A DNA stretch of 64,000 bases. It comes from JBQSUQ01 sp052384575 (GTDB taxonomy: Bacteria > Pseudomonadota > Gammaproteobacteria > Enterobacterales > Pasteurellaceae). Of this stretch, positions 43,247-52,348 are shown piece after piece. Below the pieces are notes generated by a model. It saw only the letters and a program-made list of their open reading frames with translations. It was not told the DNA's origin and made no database searches. The position numbers were made by a program, and so were the translations under genes. The DNA lies in NCBI GenBank assembly GCA_052384575.1, contig JBQSUQ010000005.1. The stretch is one strand, 5' to 3'. How positions within the stretch are numbered: position 1 is the first letter of the stretch; each line of letters begins with the position of its first letter.

Positions 43247-43729
43247 ATGACAAAGAAAAAAATAAAACCAGGCTCGAATACAATTGCATTGAATAAACGT
43301 GCTAGACATGATTATTTTATAGAAGAAGAAATTGAAGCAGGATTGTCTTTACAAGGTTGGGAAGTAAAATCCATGCGTGCAGGCAAAGCCAATATCAGCG
43401 ATAGCTATGTGATTTTCAATAACGGTGAAGCCTATTTATTCGGCGCGACTATTCAACCGCTTAGTGTAGCTTCTACTCATATCGTTTGCGATCCGACAAG
43501 AACGCGTAAATTGTTGTTAAATCAAAAAGAATTAGCCTCGTTATTTGGTAAAGCCAATCGTGATGGCTATACTATTGTTGCCCTTTCGCTTTATTGGAAA
43601 CAGGCTTGGGCAAAACTTAAAATTGGTTTAGCAAAAGGAAAAAAATTACATGATAAGCGGGAAGATATTAAAGATCGGGAATGGAAACTACAGAAAGATC
43701 GCATTATGAAGAATGCAAATCGTGGATAA
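43247..43729 (+). CDS. smpB: tmRNA-binding protein SmpB
   Basis: A 160-residue OB-fold protein that brings tmRNA to stalled ribosomes. It begins MTKKKIKPGSNTIALNKRARHDYF, with EEIEAGLSLQGWEVKSMRAGKANI and the C-terminal basic tail DKREDIKDREWKLQKDRIM. I use ATG at 43247. No ssrA (tmRNA) gene is visible next to it. It lies 49 bases before hflK. Confidence 0.97.
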   Translation: MTKKKIKPGSNTIALNKRARHDYFIEEEIEAGLSLQGWEVKSMRAGKANISDSYVIFNNGEAYLFGATIQPLSVASTHIVCDPTRTRKLLLNQKELASLFGKANRDGYTIVALSLYWKQAWAKLKIGLAKGKKLHDKREDIKDREWKLQKDRIMKNANRG

Positions 43730-43778
43730 TCTGTTACAATCCTTATGTAAAATTTTTGTAAACTAAATGGAGAATATA

Positions 43779-45011
43779 ATGGCACAGGATCAAGATCCTT
43801 GGGCAGCACCCGGAACGAATAATTCGTCTGGACAAAAGCCTGATAATCAACGTGATGAATCACAACAAGGTTCATCAGGTTCTCATCGACATGAGCAATC
43901 CCCGCCTGATTTAGAAGAAGCCTTCACTAATTTATTAAAGAAATTAGGTGGCAATAAAAACAAAGGCTCAAATTCAAATCAAAGCAATAATTTGCCTGAA
44001 ATGAAAATAGGTAAATTACTGCCACTTGCTGTTGGTATTGGTGCAGTAATTTGGGGATTAAGCGGGTTTTATACCGTAAAAGAAGCGGAACGTGGTGTGG
44101 TAACACGTTTTGGACAATTACATTCGATTGTACAGCCTGGTTTAAACTGGAAACCGACTTTTATCGATCAAGTGTTGCCAGTTAATGTTGAGCAAGTAAA
44201 AGAGCTGAAAACCCAAGGTTCTATGTTGACGCAAGATGAGAATATGGTGAAAGTGGAAATGACGGTGCAATACCGCGTACAAGATCCTGCAAAATTCTTA
44301 TTTAGTGTAACCAATGCCGAAGACAGCTTAGGGCAAGCCACAGACAGTGCTCTACGTTATGTGATTGGTCACATGACAATGGATAACATTCTGACAACAG
44401 GTCGTGCTGTTGTGCGTGAAAATACGTGGAAAGCACTAAATGATATTATCAAACCTTATGATATGGGTTTAGAAGTCATTGATGTGAACTTCCAATCTGC
44501 TCGTCCACCTGAAGAAGTGAAAGATGCATTTGACGATGCGATTAAAGCACAAGAAGACGAACAACGTTATATTCGTGAAGCTGAAGCTTACGCGCGTGAA
44601 CGTGAGCCAATTGCTCGTGGTAATGCACAACGAATTTTAGAAGAAGCAACTGCTTATAAAGATCAAATTGTGCTTGATGCTAAAGGGGAAATTGAACGTT
44701 TCCAACGTTTATTGCCTGAATTTAAACTTTCTCCTGAAGTATTAAAACAGCGCCTATACATTCAATCCATGGAAAAAGTGATGGCTAAAACGCCGAAAGT
44801 GATGATGGATTCAGGTAATAATATTACTGTATTACCATTAGACCAAATGTTGCGTGGTAAATCAGAAAATGTACAAGAAAACACACCAAAAGCCATTGAA
44901 AGAAGCGCTCCAGTACGTTCTGAGCCACAAAGTGCGGTGAATTCTCAGCCAGTTTCTGAATCTTACAAAGGGGCAAATACAGAACAAGAACGTAGAGGGA
45001 GATTTAACTAA
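43779..45011 (+). CDS. hflK: FtsH protease regulator HflK
   Basis: A 410-residue single-pass inner-membrane SPFH protein. A polar, Gly/Ser/Asn-rich cytoplasmic N terminus (to about 80) is followed by a membrane helix (LPLAVGIGAVIWGLSGF) and a periplasmic SPFH domain. With HflC it forms the cage around FtsH and limits its proteolysis. ATG at 43779 has GGAG at the right distance; an ATG at 43767 overlaps that site. It overlaps hflC by one base. Confidence 0.96.
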   Translation: MAQDQDPWAAPGTNNSSGQKPDNQRDESQQGSSGSHRHEQSPPDLEEAFTNLLKKLGGNKNKGSNSNQSNNLPEMKIGKLLPLAVGIGAVIWGLSGFYTVKEAERGVVTRFGQLHSIVQPGLNWKPTFIDQVLPVNVEQVKELKTQGSMLTQDENMVKVEMTVQYRVQDPAKFLFSVTNAEDSLGQATDSALRYVIGHMTMDNILTTGRAVVRENTWKALNDIIKPYDMGLEVIDVNFQSARPPEEVKDAFDDAIKAQEDEQRYIREAEAYAREREPIARGNAQRILEEATAYKDQIVLDAKGEIERFQRLLPEFKLSPEVLKQRLYIQSMEKVMAKTPKVMMDSGNNITVLPLDQMLRGKSENVQENTPKAIERSAPVRSEPQSAVNSQPVSESYKGANTEQERRGRFN

Positions 45012-45898
45012 TGCGTAAATTTTTAACGCCAATTATCATTGTTTTAGGTTTAGTCATCTACTCTAGTGTTGTTATCGTACAAGAAGGTTCACGCGGTATT
45101 ATGTTGCGTTTTAGCAAAGTACATCGTGATGCAGATAATAAAGTGGTCGTGTATAACCCAGGTTTACATTTTAAAGTGCCATTTATTGATAACATCAAAA
45201 TTTTAGATGCACGCATTAAAACTCTTGATGGTCAGCCAGACCGTTTCGTTACTGTAGAGAAAAAAGACTTATTAGTAGATTCCTATGTAAAATGGCGAAT
45301 CAGCGATTTTGGTCGTTTTTATACAGCAACAAGTGGCGGTGACTATAACCGCGCTTCTAGCCTATTACGCCGTAAAGTCAACGACAGATTACGTTCAGAA
45401 ATTGGTTCTCGTACCATTAAAGATATTGTCTCTGGCACCCGAGGCGAATTAATGGAAGGAGCGAAAAAAGCATTGAATTCAGGGCAAGATAGCACCGCTG
45501 AATTAGGTATTGAAGTAGTTGATGTTCGTATTAAACAAATCAACTTACCTGATGAAGTGTCTTCATCAATTTACCAACGTATGCGTGCTGAACGTGACGC
45601 GGTAGCGCGTGAACATCGTTCACAAGGTAAAGAAAAAGCCGCTTTTATTCAGGCTGATGTAGATCGTAAAGTCACCTTAATTTTAGCCAATGCCAATAAA
45701 ACAGCACAGCAATTACGCGGTGAAGGCGATGCCTTAGCAGCTAAACTCTACTCTGATGCTTTTAGTCAGGAAGCTGAATTCTATGGTTTCTTGCGTAGTT
45801 TAAAAGCATATGAAAACAGCTTTACCGGTTCTGAAAACATGATGATCTTAAAACCGGGTAGTGAGTTTTTCCGCTTTATGCAATCACCAACAAAATAA
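45011..45898 (+). CDS. hflC: FtsH protease regulator HflC
   Basis: A 295-residue SPFH protein with an N-terminal membrane anchor (FLTPIIIVLGLVIYSSVV) and periplasmic band-7 domain (GIMLRFSKVHRD, GLHFKVPFIDNI), then a coiled coil. It alternates with HflK in the ring around FtsH. It starts on the hflK stop (TAATG), so the two are translated together. A terminator follows. Confidence 0.96.
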   Translation: MRKFLTPIIIVLGLVIYSSVVIVQEGSRGIMLRFSKVHRDADNKVVVYNPGLHFKVPFIDNIKILDARIKTLDGQPDRFVTVEKKDLLVDSYVKWRISDFGRFYTATSGGDYNRASSLLRRKVNDRLRSEIGSRTIKDIVSGTRGELMEGAKKALNSGQDSTAELGIEVVDVRIKQINLPDEVSSSIYQRMRAERDAVAREHRSQGKEKAAFIQADVDRKVTLILANANKTAQQLRGEGDALAAKLYSDAFSQEAEFYGFLRSLKAYENSFTGSENMMILKPGSEFFRFMQSPTK

Positions 45899-45909
45899 AT
45901 AAAAATACC

Positions 45910-45939
45910 AGCCTAATCGTCCAATGATTAGGCTTTTTT
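45910..45939 (+). terminator. hflKC terminator
   Basis: AGCCTAAT and ATTAGGCT pair around a 9-base loop, followed by TTTTT. Confidence 0.88.
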
Positions 45940-46008
45940 CATTGAGATTTTAGCTAAAAAATAGTAAAGTAACGGCTGTCATTTTTTGAAATACAACAGG
46001 AAAAGATT

Positions 46009-47307
46009 ATGGGAAAAAGTGTTGTTATCCTTGGCGCTCAATGGGGCGATGAAGGAAAAGGTAAAATCGTTGATTTATTAACAGATCGCGTTAAATATGT
46101 TGTTCGTTATCAAGGCGGACATAATGCTGGTCATACATTAATTATAAACGGTGAAAAAACCGTATTACGTTTAATCCCAAGCGGTATTTTACGTGATAAC
46201 GTGACCTGCTTAATTGGTAACGGTGTTGTACTCTCCCCTGCTGCATTAATGCAAGAAATGGGCGAATTAGAAAGCCGCGGTATTAAAGTGCGCGAACGTC
46301 TGTTAATTTCTGAAGCTTGCCCATTAATCTTACCTTACCATATCGCAATGGATCACGCGCGTGAAGCGGCATTAGGTAATAATAAAATCGGTACAACGGG
46401 ACGTGGTATCGGTCCAGCTTATGAAGATAAAGTGGCACGTCGTGGTTTACGCGTTAGCGACTTATTCAATCGTGAAAAATTCGCAGAAAAATTAAAAAAT
46501 ATCTTAGAATACTACAACTTCCAATTAGTGAATTACTACAAAGTAGAACCTGTTGACTACCAAAAAACCTTAGATGAAGTCATGGCAGTAGCAGATACAT
46601 TAATTGGCATGGTAGCTGATATCAGCACTATCTTAGATAAAGCACGCAAAAATGGCGACAATATTTTATTTGAAGGTGCTCAAGGCACTATGTTAGATAT
46701 CGACCATGGTACTTATCCATTCGTAACGAGCTCTAATACTACTGCTGGCGGTGTGGCAACTGGTGCAGGTTTCGGTCCTCGTAATATCGACTATGTATTA
46801 GGTATTATCAAAGCTTACTGTACTCGTGTTGGTGGCGGTCCATTCACCACTGAATTATTTGATGATGTAGGCGCAGAAATTGCACGCAAAGGCAATGAAT
46901 TTGGTGCGGTAACAGGTCGTCCTCGTCGTTGTGGTTGGTTTGATGCAGTAGCAATGCGTCGTGCAATTCAAGTCAACAGCATTTCTGGTTTCTGTATGAC
47001 TAAATTAGACGTATTAGACGGTTTTGATGAAGTGAAAATCTGTGTAGGCTACAAACTACCAAACGGTGAAGTGGTTGACTTTGCCCCACTTTCAGCAAAA
47101 GACTGGGAAGGTGTGGAACCAATTTACGAAACTATGCCAGGTTGGAAAGAAAATACCTTCGGTGTCACTGATGTAAACCAATTACCAGAAAATACCCGTA
47201 AATATGTCAAACGTATTGAAGAAGTAACCGGTGTTCCTGTAGCTATTCTTTCAACAGGTCCAGATCGTGTTGAAACAATGATTCTACAAGATCCATTTGC
47301 CGCTTAA
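46009..47307 (+). CDS. purA: Adenylosuccinate synthetase
   Basis: A 432-residue enzyme making adenylosuccinate from IMP, aspartate and GTP, the first step to AMP. GAQWGDEGKGK is the GTP loop at residues 8-18; GTTGRGIGPAYEDK and VTGRPRRCGWFD are family motifs. A CAGGAAA site precedes the ATG. No PurR box is visible upstream, unlike the other purine genes of this window. Confidence 0.98.
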   Translation: MGKSVVILGAQWGDEGKGKIVDLLTDRVKYVVRYQGGHNAGHTLIINGEKTVLRLIPSGILRDNVTCLIGNGVVLSPAALMQEMGELESRGIKVRERLLISEACPLILPYHIAMDHAREAALGNNKIGTTGRGIGPAYEDKVARRGLRVSDLFNREKFAEKLKNILEYYNFQLVNYYKVEPVDYQKTLDEVMAVADTLIGMVADISTILDKARKNGDNILFEGAQGTMLDIDHGTYPFVTSSNTTAGGVATGAGFGPRNIDYVLGIIKAYCTRVGGGPFTTELFDDVGAEIARKGNEFGAVTGRPRRCGWFDAVAMRRAIQVNSISGFCMTKLDVLDGFDEVKICVGYKLPNGEVVDFAPLSAKDWEGVEPIYETMPGWKENTFGVTDVNQLPENTRKYVKRIEEVTGVPVAILSTGPDRVETMILQDPFAA

Positions 47308-47316
47308 TCTTTCTAT

Positions 47317-47350
47317 AAAAATCTCCTTTCAATTGAAAGGAGATTTTTTA
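47317..47350 (+). terminator. purA terminator
   Basis: AAAATCTCCTTTCAA and TTGAAAGGAGATTTT form a long perfect stem with almost no loop, followed by TTA. Confidence 0.85.
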
Positions 47351-47369
47351 TGCTCAGAAAATAACATAA

Positions 47370-47399
47370 AAAAATACCGCACTTTTGTGCGGTATTTTT
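47370..47399. terminator. Uptake-sequence terminator between purA and argG
   Basis: AAAAATACCGCAC-TTTT-GTGCGGTATTTTT; symmetric with A/T runs on both sides. It serves argG on the minus strand and backs up purA. Confidence 0.88.
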
Positions 47400-47411
47400 A
47401 GTTGGATAATC

Positions 47412-48746
47412 TTATTTTTTACCTAGCTGTGGTAAAACTGATTCTTTACCAGAAATTAATAACCCAGCATTTGCATAAATACCTAATTTATCGCGTGTAT
47501 CCACGATATCTAAATTACGCATTGTTAATTGACCGATACGATCGATTGGATCAAATGGTGCATTTTCCACTTTTTCCATACTCAAGCGTTCTGCTGCATA
47601 GGTTAAGTTTGGTGAAACCGTATCTAAAATTGAGTAGTCATTACCACGACGTAGTTCTAAGGTCACTTCACCTGTAATTGCACGCGCGACCCAACGTTGT
47701 GCAGTTTCACGTAACATTAATGCTTGCGGATCGAACCAACGACCTTGATACAATAAACGACCTAAACGTAAACCATTGATACGATATTGTTCGATGGTAT
47801 CTTCATTGTGAATACCGGTGACTAAACGCTCATAAGCAATATGTAATAATGCCATTCCCGGCGCTTCATAAATACCACGAGATTTTGCTTCAATGATACG
47901 GTTTTCAATTTGGTCTGACATACCTAAACCATGGCGACCACCAATACGGTTTGCTTCTAAGAACAGTTCTACTGCATCACTAAATGTTTTGCCATTTAAT
48001 GCGACAGGCACACCTTCTTCGAAACGAACGGTAACAGTTTCCGCTTTCACTTCAACGTTTTCATCCCAGAATGCGACACCCATAATTGGTTTCACGATTT
48101 TAATGCCTGTGCTTAAGAATTCTAAGTCTTTTGCTTCGTGAGTCGCACCAAGCATATTTGAGTCAGTTGAATATGCTTTTTCTACTGACATTTTATAGTC
48201 AAATCCATTCGCAATTAAGAATTCAGACATTTCAAAGCGTCCGCCTAATTCGTGGATAAATTGATCATCTAACCAAGGTTTGTAAATTTTTAAATTAGGA
48301 TTGGTTAATAAACCGTAACGATAGAAACGTTCAATATCATTACCTTTGAAAGTGGAACCATCACCCCAAATATTTACATCATCTTCTTTCATCGCAGAAA
48401 CAAGCATTGTACCCGTAACTGCACGACCTAAAGGCGTGGTGTTAAAATAAGTAATACCACCAGTAGAAACATGAAAAGCACCTGATTGAATTGCCGCAAT
48501 ACCTTCATGAGCAAGTTGTGCTCGGCAATCAATTAAACGTGCTTTTTCCGCACCATATTCCATTGCTTTTCTTGGAATCGCTTCATAGTCTTCTTCATCT
48601 GGTTGACCTAAATTCGCGGTATAAGCATAAGGTACCGCACCTTTTTGGCGCATCCACAATAAAGCGGCACTCGTATCTAAACCACCAGAAAAAGCGATAC
48701 CGACTTTCTGACCAACGGGAAGATTTTGTAAAATAGTGTTTGACAT
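47412..48746 (-). CDS. argG: Argininosuccinate synthase
   Basis: A 444-residue enzyme condensing citrulline and aspartate with ATP to argininosuccinate. The PP-loop motif is GIAFSGGLDTSAAL (about residues 16-29), and STGGITYFNTTPLGRAV and YSTDSNMLGATHEAKDLE follow. It is the E. coli-like long type. Monocistronic. I looked for an ARG box upstream and did not find a convincing one. Confidence 0.97.
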   Translation of the reverse strand: MSNTILQNLPVGQKVGIAFSGGLDTSAALLWMRQKGAVPYAYTANLGQPDEEDYEAIPRKAMEYGAEKARLIDCRAQLAHEGIAAIQSGAFHVSTGGITYFNTTPLGRAVTGTMLVSAMKEDDVNIWGDGSTFKGNDIERFYRYGLLTNPNLKIYKPWLDDQFIHELGGRFEMSEFLIANGFDYKMSVEKAYSTDSNMLGATHEAKDLEFLSTGIKIVKPIMGVAFWDENVEVKAETVTVRFEEGVPVALNGKTFSDAVELFLEANRIGGRHGLGMSDQIENRIIEAKSRGIYEAPGMALLHIAYERLVTGIHNEDTIEQYRINGLRLGRLLYQGRWFDPQALMLRETAQRWVARAITGEVTLELRRGNDYSILDTVSPNLTYAAERLSMEKVENAPFDPIDRIGQLTMRNLDIVDTRDKLGIYANAGLLISGKESVLPQLGKK

Positions 48747-48824
48747 ACATTATCCTATTGTTGCTGATTACTTGTTAAAAAATCATTTTATTATCGGTTA
48801 AAAATTTCGAATTTTCAACCGCAC

Positions 48825-49625
48825 TTACATGGAAAATGGATCTGGATATTGATAAACAAAATCCAGTTCCTGACAAATTTTATTCGCTAAAATAATACGT
48901 TTTGGATCTTGCTCAGAGCACTTAAAGCGCGCTGGTTTTATGCCAAATTTCTGCGCCATTGCTTCGTAATATTCCGCTCTCGTTGGATGTTTCGGTGCAA
49001 CCAAATGATATAATCGATGACCACTACGAGTTTCAAGCAAACTTTGTATTGCTCTTGAGCAATCCTCTAAATGAACAAGATTCACCGGCATATTGCCTAA
49101 GCTCACGTCCTTATCTGCCATTGAATATACGGGATGACGATCTTCACCTATTAAGCCACCAAAGCGCACAATATCCACATCAATATCTTGTAATTGAAAC
49201 AACATTTGTTCCACTTTATATAAAGCTGAGTCTGTGTTTGGCTGCGATTTTTCATCAAACTCCCCTGCTTCCATATTAAATACGGACGTGGAGCTAATGA
49301 AAATAATATGATGTACACCGCACAACAAGGCTTCATGAACTAAATTTTCAATGCCTTTGATGTAACTGTCTGCATCAAAAAAATACTCACTAGGTGGAAT
49401 ATTTATCACTAAACTATCCACCGAAAGCAATGCTGCCAGATCATCGGGATCGGCATTAATTTCAGGATCTAACTGCAGTTGATAGGTTTCCAAACGCCAC
49501 AAACGCATTTCATCAACGCCGTCATGGGTGCGTTTACTGCCTTTCACATCCCAACCAAGATTGCGTAAATCGCGCGCTAAAGGCAATCCAAACCAACCTA
49601 AACCAACAATAGCGACAGATCGCAT
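48825..49625 (-). CDS. NAD(P)-binding epimerase/dehydratase-like protein (YeeZ-like)
   Basis: A 266-residue Rossmann-fold protein. It starts MRSVAIVGLGWFGLPLARDL with the dinucleotide-binding loop GLGWFG and has VHHIIFISSTSVF with a catalytic-type Ser region, and later VHLEDCSRAIQSLLETRSG, as in extended SDR epimerases. The active-site Tyr-x3-Lys is not clear, so enzyme activity is uncertain. I use ATG at 49625 with GGAG upstream; the frame extends 20 codons. It follows purC on the same strand beyond a terminator. Confidence 0.75.
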   Translation of the reverse strand: MRSVAIVGLGWFGLPLARDLRNLGWDVKGSKRTHDGVDEMRLWRLETYQLQLDPEINADPDDLAALLSVDSLVINIPPSEYFFDADSYIKGIENLVHEALLCGVHHIIFISSTSVFNMEAGEFDEKSQPNTDSALYKVEQMLFQLQDIDVDIVRFGGLIGEDRHPVYSMADKDVSLGNMPVNLVHLEDCSRAIQSLLETRSGHRLYHLVAPKHPTRAEYYEAMAQKFGIKPARFKCSEQDPKRIILANKICQELDFVYQYPDPFSM

Positions 49626-49644
49626 ACTACTCCTTAATTCAATG

Positions 49645-49695
49645 AAAAAGTGCGGTGATTTTTCAAAAAGTTTTGAAAAACACACCGCACTTTTG
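49645..49695 (-). terminator. purC terminator made of two uptake sequences
   Basis: AAAGTGCGGTG...TTTTTCAAAA pairs with TTTTGAAAAA...CACCGCACTTT, a stem of more than 18 pairs with a small bulge. T-run on the minus strand. It starts two bases after the purC stop. Confidence 0.85.
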
Positions 49696-49696
49696 T

Positions 49697-50557
49697 TTAT
49701 TTAGTTAATAAATCTAGCGCTTCTCGATATTTTGCAACCGTTTTTTCGATCACATCTGCTGGCACTTTTGGTGCTGGAGGCTGTTTATTCCATCCGCTAT
49801 TGTTTAACCAATCACGCACGAATTGTTTATCAAAAGATGGTGGATTTGTGCCTTCTTTATAAGTCTCAATCGACCAAAAACGGCTTGAATCTGGTGTTAA
49901 TACTTCATCCATTAACGTTAATACACCGTTTTCATCTAAACCAAATTCAAACTTAGTATCACAAATAATAATACCTTTTGTTAATGCATAAGCCGCAGCT
50001 TCTTTATATAACTTAATCGCAGATTCTTTCACTTGCGCTGCTAATTCAGCACCAATTTGGCGCTCACATTCCGCATAACTGATATTAATATCATGATCGC
50101 CCACTTCTTCTTTGCTTGAAGGGGTAAAAATAGGTTCCGGCAATTTACTTGCTTCCACTAAGCCTTTTGGTAATTCTAAGCCACAAATTGTGCCTGTTTG
50201 CTGATAATCTTTTAAACCTGATCCCGTTAAATAACCACGCACAATACTTTCAATTTTAATTGGCGTTAATCGTTTACATACAACTGCGCGATCTTTTACT
50301 AAATCTGCTTCTTCTTTTGGTAAGACATCATAAACTGTGTCACCAGTAAAGTGATTAGGCATAATATGTGCTAATTTGTTAAACCAAAAATTAGAAATTT
50401 GCGTGAGAATTTCCCCTTTACGTGGAATAGGATCATCCAAAATCACATCAAACGCAGATAAACGGTCTGTTGCCACCATTAACATGCGTTTATCATCAAT
50501 TTCATAAAGATCACGCACTTTACCTGAATAAATTTTTTTAAGACTTAATTCCTTCAT
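49697..50557 (-). CDS. purC: SAICAR synthetase
   Basis: A 286-residue enzyme that joins aspartate to CAIR in purine synthesis. KIYSGKVRDLYEIDD near the start and VRGYLTGSGLKDYQQTG, IICDTKFEFGLDENG are family motifs. It is the longer type (about 290 residues) rather than the 237-residue E. coli form. A PurR box lies upstream, so it is regulated with purEK and cvpA-purF. Confidence 0.97.
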   Translation of the reverse strand: MKELSLKKIYSGKVRDLYEIDDKRMLMVATDRLSAFDVILDDPIPRKGEILTQISNFWFNKLAHIMPNHFTGDTVYDVLPKEEADLVKDRAVVCKRLTPIKIESIVRGYLTGSGLKDYQQTGTICGLELPKGLVEASKLPEPIFTPSSKEEVGDHDINISYAECERQIGAELAAQVKESAIKLYKEAAAYALTKGIIICDTKFEFGLDENGVLTLMDEVLTPDSSRFWSIETYKEGTNPPSFDKQFVRDWLNNSGWNKQPPAPKVPADVIEKTVAKYREALDLLTK

Positions 50558-50622
50558 TATGTTGCCCTTATCATATTGTTATGAAAATTTCCGCAAATTA
50601 TACCGCACTTTTCATTAAAGAT

Positions 50623-50638
50623 AAGCAAACGATTGCAT
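50623..50638. promoter_or_regulatory. PurR box upstream of purC
   Basis: AAGCAAACGATTGCAT (minus strand ATGCAATCGTTTGCTT) shares the core GCAATCGTTTGC with the box before purE. It lies about 65 bases before the purC ATG. Confidence 0.8.
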
Positions 50639-50676
50639 TTTTCTTAAGAAAATTTTTTAAGGAAAAAACGGAACAA

Positions 50677-50709
50677 CAAAAAAGCCCTTTGTATTAACAA
50701 AGGGCTTTT
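50677..50709 (-). terminator. rplY terminator
   Basis: AAAAGCCCTTTGT-TATTA-ACAAAGGGCTTTT, a 13-base stem with T-run on the minus strand directly after rplY. Confidence 0.9.
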
Positions 50710-50724
50710 ATCTTTCAAAACAAA

Positions 50725-51012
50725 TTACGCACGTTTGAAATCAATGTGAACTAATTTTGGTTTGAATGGGTGACGTTGCATTGCTTGTACTTTTACAGCA
50801 ACTTCTTTACCATTGATAACCAATGTGATCACTTCTGAATAGAAGCTATCATGAGCTTGCGCGTTGTTTAATTCATCGTGGTTTAATACGATTGAAACTG
50901 GCTCTTCACTACCACCGTAAACGATAGCAGGGATTTGACCATTGTGACGCAGGCGGCGGCTCGCACCCTTACCTTGCGCTGTACGAACTTCAGCGTTAAA
51001 TTTAAATGCCAT
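50725..51012 (-). CDS. rplY: 50S ribosomal protein L25
   Basis: A 95-residue 5S rRNA-binding protein of the short (non-CTC) type. It begins AFKFNAEVRTAQGKGASRRLR and has IPAIVYGG and VKVQAMQRHPFKPKLVHIDFKRA. Monocistronic, with a leader upstream and a terminator downstream. In E. coli L25 represses its own mRNA. Confidence 0.97.
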   Translation of the reverse strand: MAFKFNAEVRTAQGKGASRRLRHNGQIPAIVYGGSEEPVSIVLNHDELNNAQAHDSFYSEVITLVINGKEVAVKVQAMQRHPFKPKLVHIDFKRA

Positions 51013-51109
51013 TTTATGTTCTCTTTAAATAAAAAGTTAAATTCAGAAATTGCAGGCGACCCAGCAATTCCCCAGTGTTTAGCTCAAAGATAAACTTTGA
51101 GAGGGCGTA
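51013..51109 (-). promoter_or_regulatory. Structured 5' leader of rplY
   Basis: About 95 bases between the -10 element and the rplY ATG. On the minus strand CTCAAAG-TTTAT-CTTTGAG is a perfect 7-base stem near the 5' end, followed by AAACACTGGGG and TTGC/GCAA complementary segments. A structured leader agrees with known L25 autoregulation in gammaproteobacteria. The ACACTGGG block also appears in the rplM leader. Confidence 0.5.
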
Positions 51110-51115
51110 ATTATA
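51110..51115 (-). promoter_or_regulatory. -10 element of the rplY promoter
   Basis: The minus strand reads TATAAT here, a perfect -10, directly upstream of the rplY leader. Confidence 0.5.
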
Positions 51116-51201
51116 ATCAAATTTCATGAAAAAGCAAATTTTATGTGCTTCTTTTAGCTGTTAAATTCAAAAATTACGCCATTTTACACCGCACTTTTAA
51201 G

Positions 51202-51336
51202 CTATTGTTTTTCTACAATCGTTTCTTTTTCTGCTTCATAATGCTGATAAGTTTTATAAAAAAATGCAGATAATAAGATACCAAGCATAACAATGAGTTG
51301 AATAAGGCGTTTTTTTGTTAATTTTTCAGCTGGCAT
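51202..51336 (-). CDS. Small membrane protein, 44 residues
   Basis: An ATG at 51336 opens a 44-codon frame to TAG at 51202. The product has a basic start (MPAEKLTKKR), one hydrophobic stretch (residues about 11-27, LIQLIVMLGILLSAFFY) and a charged tail (YEAEKETIVEKQ). Basic-inside topology is typical of a small inner-membrane protein. GAAAG precedes the ATG, a modest ribosome site. It lies between rplY and fnr, divergent from fnr. I do not recognise the family; a DUF2633/YfgG-like protein is one possibility. Confidence 0.6.
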   Translation of the reverse strand: MPAEKLTKKRLIQLIVMLGILLSAFFYKTYQHYEAEKETIVEKQ

Positions 51337-51392
51337 AGGCTTTCTTTCACTATTTATTACTTCTTTATTTACTATTTTAATGCTATCATTTA

Positions 51393-51406
51393 TTGAGTTA
51401 GATCAA
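51393..51406. promoter_or_regulatory. FNR box upstream of fnr
   Basis: TTGAG-TTAG-ATCAA differs from the FNR consensus TTGAT-N4-ATCAA at one position. It lies about 35 bases before the fnr ATG, close to the start site, the position used for autorepression in E. coli. Confidence 0.7.
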
Positions 51407-51441
51407 TTTTATCACATTTTATTATAAATATTGGGAACATA

Positions 51442-52215
51442 ATGAGTATTTTATCTTCAGAACATCGCATCGGACGCCGAATTCAGTCAGGTGGTTGTGC
51501 TATTCACTGCCAAGACTGCTGTATTAGTCAATTATGCATTCCATTTACTTTAAACAAACACGAACTCGACCAACTTGATAATATTATTGAACGTAAAAAG
51601 CCGATTCAAAAATCACAAGTTATGTTTAAAGCTGGAGATGAATTAACCTCTCTTTATGCTATTCGTTCTGGCACCATAAAAACCTACACCATTAGCGAAA
51701 CAGGCGAAGAACAAATTACCGCTTTCCACTTACCAGGTGATTTGGTGGGTTTTGATGCTATCACAAATATGCGCCACCCAAGCTTTGCGCAGGCATTAGA
51801 AACTGCCATGGTGTGTGAAATTCCTTTTGACATTTTAGATGATCTTTCAGGAAAAATGCCGAAATTACGCCAACAAATTATGCGTTTAATGAGTAGTGAG
51901 ATTAAGAGCGATCAAGAAATGATTTTGTTACTATCAAAAATGAATGCAGAAGAACGTTTGGCAGCTTTCATTTACAATCTATCTAATCGTTATTCTAACC
52001 GCGGTTTTTCTGCTCGTGAATTCCGTTTAACCATGACACGTGGTGATATTGGTAATTACCTCGGTTTAACCGTAGAAACCATCAGCCGCTTATTAGGACG
52101 TTTTCAAAAAATGGGAATTCTATCGGTGCAAGGGAAATACATTACGATCAACGATTTGCCACAATTAACTGAAATCGCTGGTATTAACCGCACTAAAATT
52201 CAATTTGTTGATTAA
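51442..52215 (+). CDS. fnr: Oxygen-sensing regulator FNR
   Basis: A 257-residue CRP/FNR-family regulator that binds a [4Fe-4S] cluster and switches on anaerobic genes. Cys23, Cys26, Cys32 and Cys125 align with the E. coli ligands; an extra Cys27 sits next to Cys26. The recognition helix region ETISRLLGRFQKMG has the FNR-type E-x2-S-R. An FNR box lies just upstream. Monocistronic. Confidence 0.97.
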   Translation: MSILSSEHRIGRRIQSGGCAIHCQDCCISQLCIPFTLNKHELDQLDNIIERKKPIQKSQVMFKAGDELTSLYAIRSGTIKTYTISETGEEQITAFHLPGDLVGFDAITNMRHPSFAQALETAMVCEIPFDILDDLSGKMPKLRQQIMRLMSSEIKSDQEMILLLSKMNAEERLAAFIYNLSNRYSNRGFSAREFRLTMTRGDIGNYLGLTVETISRLLGRFQKMGILSVQGKYITINDLPQLTEIAGINRTKIQFVD

Positions 52216-52348
52216 TAGATTCAGGCTGATATTTCAGCCTGTTTTTTTTATTGAGGCATATCACATTTTGACATACTCTAACTTGTTATTTATTTCAATC
52301 TACTCTATGATGAACTAGAGTCGTGACTATAACGTAATGGAGGTTATG

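Noticed and set aside
43730..43778. tmRNA (ssrA) gene next to smpB
   Set aside because: Only 49 bases separate smpB and hflK, and no tmRNA-like sequence is on the other side.
48747..48824. ARG box upstream of argG
   Set aside because: AT-rich palindromic stretches are present, but none matches the TGAAT-N4-ATTCA pattern well enough.
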